NCBI GenBank assembly: GCA_026003475.1
Contig: BPHJ01000001.1
Location: 1,115,189 to 1,179,188, forward strand
Origin: Candidatus Kapaibacterium sp.
GTDB lineage: Bacteria > Bacteroidota > Ignavibacteria > Kapaibacteriales > NICIL-2
Length of the DNA: 64,000 nt
Reading direction: 5' to 3'
In this document: positions 62,039 to 64,000 of the stretch, in pieces
How positions within the stretch are numbered: the stretch's first letter is position 1
Layout of the letters: every line of letters starts with the position of its first letter
The notes under the pieces: generated by a model
Databases searched by the model: none
What the model was told of the DNA's origin: nothing
What the model saw: only the letters and a program-made list of their open reading frames with translations
Program-made: the position numbers and the translations under genes

Positions 62039-63370
62039 CGCATCCACTTTGACCAAGCGGTAACGTCCTTGGTCGGTAACCTCGAAGGTAAACCGCTTGC
62101 GCACAGCGTTGGTGTATTGCCAGACTTCAACGCCAGGTTTGTCTGGTTCAAGCGATGTTTCAATGCGACTCGGCTCCCCGAAAAGAATGAATACTTTTCC
62201 GCGTTCGCTAAGGGCGCCATCTGGTTCTTGCGCTGTTGCAAGTTTCGTTCGAGCCGCAAAGGCGCGCCGGAAGTACTCCACCATTGCTTCGTTGTACCGT
62301 GTAGCTGGTGTCGGATCGTGCTGCGTCCACCATCGGATGATTGCCGCAGTGCGATTGGAATCGGGCGTGTCGAGCAAGGCGGTGTACTCCTGATCGGTCA
62401 ACACGTAGCGCATCACCTCGACTGCATAGCGAGACACGAACAGATGTGGCGGCGGTGCGAACCATTGCACTCGGAACGGAATTTCGAGTGTATCGCTCGT
62501 TGCTGGACGAATGAGCAGTAACTCATAATCACCCGGGATGGCACGCCGAAGGTCCAGCTCCATCAAAACCAGCCGATGCTGCTCAGTTAGTAGTTGGTGC
62601 ATGCATAACGTGCGCAGTGCTCCTCCACTTTGAACCGACCACACAGGCACAGCGAAGATCGCTCGAGGATCAATGGTCACCAAAATTGTTGCTACAGTGT
62701 CGTCCCCGCGGTAAAACGGAAAGTACTGCTCTCGCAGACGGCAGGCAGCAACCAGCTTGTCTCGACCGGACCACTGACGCGGTACAACTAACAGAGCTGC
62801 ACTGCGTCGCGTGCCGAAGGGAATAGTTTGTCCCCACAACTGAGCACAGGCGGTATCGCCCCGATCTGCTTGGTCGAGAAACATTAGTGAAGCTGCGGCA
62901 ACAGACTGCGGCGAAGGACCAAGGGTGATCGTTGAGTGCCACACCAGTCGCTGCTGCTGCTGTTGGGAGACATCAATACTCACGGTGTATTGCCCATTGG
63001 CAAGTGTTGCAATCTCGACGTTTGCAACAGGAGCACGCACCGTCGGCGGTGGAGGCTGGTCAAGCACCACGCTATCGCGAAACACCGTTGCATACCGGAC
63101 TACGCCGATTGTGTCGCGCATTTCTACCGTCACTACGAAGAGTGCCACATACGTAGGTGGCGACTGCCTCCGCTGGAAGAAGACCAGATCGCCAGCGTTG
63201 AGTTGATATCCCACTATGCAGATGCTCGAATCAGCACCAGCGCGCGGATAGGCGTGGACAATACCAACCAAACTCGAACGGGCAATCGCCCCTGACGGTG
63301 CACGGCGGCTATAGGGCTGCGCACCAAGACTCAGTGCCGCAAGGAGCAAAACGACGGCACTCATCCTCAT
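62033..63370 (-). CDS. GWxTD-domain protein
   Basis: 445 residues. Signal peptide about residues 1-20 (LGAQPYS). The C-terminal 130 or so residues (YVLTDQEYTALLDTPDSNR, then AMVEYFRRAFAARTKL, GKVFILFGEPSRIETS and VWQYTNAVRKRFTFEV) match the GWxTD domain, found only in the Bacteroidota/Chlorobiota/Acidobacteriota type of genome and often exported. Its function is unknown; it may act in envelope or motility complexes. The ATG overlaps the stop of the YqgF-like gene by 4 bp. Confidence 0.82.
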   Translation of the reverse strand: MRMSAVVLLLAALSLGAQPYSRRAPSGAIARSSLVGIVHAYPRAGADSSICIVGYQLNAGDLVFFQRRQSPPTYVALFVVTVEMRDTIGVVRYATVFRDSVVLDQPPPPTVRAPVANVEIATLANGQYTVSIDVSQQQQQRLVWHSTITLGPSPQSVAAASLMFLDQADRGDTACAQLWGQTIPFGTRRSAALLVVPRQWSGRDKLVAACRLREQYFPFYRGDDTVATILVTIDPRAIFAVPVWSVQSGGALRTLCMHQLLTEQHRLVLMELDLRRAIPGDYELLLIRPATSDTLEIPFRVQWFAPPPHLFVSRYAVEVMRYVLTDQEYTALLDTPDSNRTAAIIRWWTQHDPTPATRYNEAMVEYFRRAFAARTKLATAQEPDGALSERGKVFILFGEPSRIETSLEPDKPGVEVWQYTNAVRKRFTFEVTDQGRYRLVKVDAL

Positions 63371-63831
63371 CCGACATCTTCGAGGAAATCGCGCAGGATC
63401 AGTGCGGCAGCAATCTCATCGGTTCGACCACGGCGACGGCGTTCCTGTCGGCGAACACCGATTTCCACCATCGTTGCTACTGCACGCCGCGATGTGTACG
63501 ACTCGTCCACAAGAATCACAGGCAACCCGGAGTAGTCTTCCAGTTGGCGTGCAAAATTGGCAATCTCGAACATCAACGGAGAGACCATCCCATCATCCCG
63601 CAACGGGAGCCCGACCAAGCAAAAGCGAACGCGTTCTTGCTCGAGTGCCTCGAGAATATCCGTCCACAGCGTCGGCGATTGGCGCTGGAAGGTTCCTTTC
63701 GGCGTAATGGTTACGTGATACTCATCGCAGACAGCCCAGCCGATTCGCTTGCGACCGTAGTCGAATGCAGCACCGCGGCATTGCTGGACAATGTCGCGGA
63801 GGGAGCGAGGATCAACGCTGGTGTCGTACAT
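63367..63831 (-). CDS. ruvX: YqgF/RuvX-family putative pre-16S rRNA nuclease
   Basis: 154 residues with the RNase H-like fold of YqgF. The first catalytic Asp is in AAFDYGRKRIGWAV, the glutamate region appears in VDESYTSRRAV, and the third acidic site is in GRTDEIAAALILRDFLE. Family members mature the 5' end of 16S rRNA and were first called Holliday junction resolvase-like. The ATG at 63831 lies 20 bp inside the histidine kinase gene; the 3' end overlaps the GWxTD gene. Confidence 0.9.
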   Translation of the reverse strand: MYDTSVDPRSLRDIVQQCRGAAFDYGRKRIGWAVCDEYHVTITPKGTFQRQSPTLWTDILEALEQERVRFCLVGLPLRDDGMVSPLMFEIANFARQLEDYSGLPVILVDESYTSRRAVATMVEIGVRRQERRRRGRTDEIAAALILRDFLEDVG

Positions 63832-64000
63832 AGAGCGTTCCTGGGAGATGAAACAAGATGGTCGTTCCTTTGCCCGGTTCCGAGCGGACCTCGATACGAC
63901 CGCCATGGAGTTCGATCATTCGCTGCATGATCATCGAGCCAAAGCCGTGTCCTTTTGGATTTGTGGTGTACAGGGGCTGCAGGAAACGGGCACGCGTCTC
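63812..64000 (-). CDS. histidine kinase, C-terminal fragment (continues beyond the window)
   Basis: The last 62 codons of a reading frame that is open at the right edge of the window. The sequence includes FLQPLYTTNPKGHGFGSMIM and HGGRIEVRSEPGKGTTILFH, the G1/G2 boxes of the HATPase_c domain. This is therefore the ATP-binding end of a sensor histidine kinase; its sensor and phospho-histidine domains lie outside the window. The stop is 20 bp inside the YqgF-like gene start. Confidence 0.88.
   Translation of the reverse strand, partial: ETRARFLQPLYTTNPKGHGFGSMIMQRMIELHGGRIEVRSEPGKGTTILFHLPGTLYVRHQR

Overview
The window looks like chromosomal DNA from a Gram-negative member of the Fibrobacterota-Chlorobiota-Bacteroidota group, most plausibly a Kapabacteria/Chlorobi-type lineage. 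Three kinds of evidence support this. Two very large secreted proteins end in type IX secretion (T9SS) C-terminal sorting domains (15-4046 and 32097-35756). There are SBBP-repeat, OmpA, GWxTD, SPOR and LptA/LptB-like envelope proteins. Many transcription starts carry a TAnnTTTG -7 box, the promoter signature of the Bacteroidota group, instead of TATAAT. The lineage is inferred from gene content; no 16S rRNA is present. The DNA is very compact: almost every base is coding or structured RNA, genes often overlap as ATGA or TAATG, and there are no insertion sequences, CRISPR arrays, phage genes or rRNAs.

Layout. 0-7.3 kb: a T9SS cargo protein, an LptA/OstA-like protein, HflX, a small membrane protein and a universal stress protein. 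7.3-14.5 kb: tRNA-Gly with tandem terminators, LipB, UvrA, then a cobalamin-uptake unit (BtuB-like receptor and BtuG-like beta-propeller lipoprotein) behind a cobalamin riboswitch. 14.5-25.3 kb (+): two glycosyltransferases, AspRS, a Nif3-like protein, a zinc-ribbon coiled-coil protein, RNase P RNA, an HPt protein, a TolB-like secreted protein, a TerC-type membrane protein (minus strand), an agmatinase-family enzyme, DapD, a small membrane protein and a MEMO1-family protein. 25.3-30.4 kb (-): LysRS, M50 protease, MurB and a MoxR-like ATPase. 30.5-39 kb (+): TrmD, QueC, then an SBBP T9SS protein, a double-OmpA-domain protein and a MATE-like membrane protein.

39-51.6 kb: a cytosolic TPR protein (-), then a long plus-strand envelope cluster: MurD, FtsW, a 1050-aa periplasmic TPR protein, an outer-membrane barrel, a SPOR protein, a TonB-type protein and a polysaccharide flippase. 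51.6-64 kb (mostly -): LptB, an HtrA lipoprotein, an alpha/beta hydrolase directly behind tRNA-Leu and tRNA-Ser, two SurA/PpiD-like chaperones, MurC, MutL, a small Cys-rich membrane protein (+), a GWxTD protein, a RuvX/YqgF-like nuclease and the end of a histidine kinase.

Many genes serve envelope construction: peptidoglycan precursors (MurB, MurC, MurD, DapD), septal synthesis (FtsW, SPOR), LPS transport (LptA-like, LptB), outer-membrane protein folding (SurA/PpiD, HtrA), TonB-linked uptake and T9SS cargo. The most interesting items are the cobalamin riboswitch, whose downstream leader contains competing loops, with its BtuG/BtuB pair; the tRNA-Ser/tRNA-Leu/hydrolase transcript in which the mRNA starts 6 nt after a tRNA; and the FtsW-TPR-barrel-SPOR-TonB cluster.
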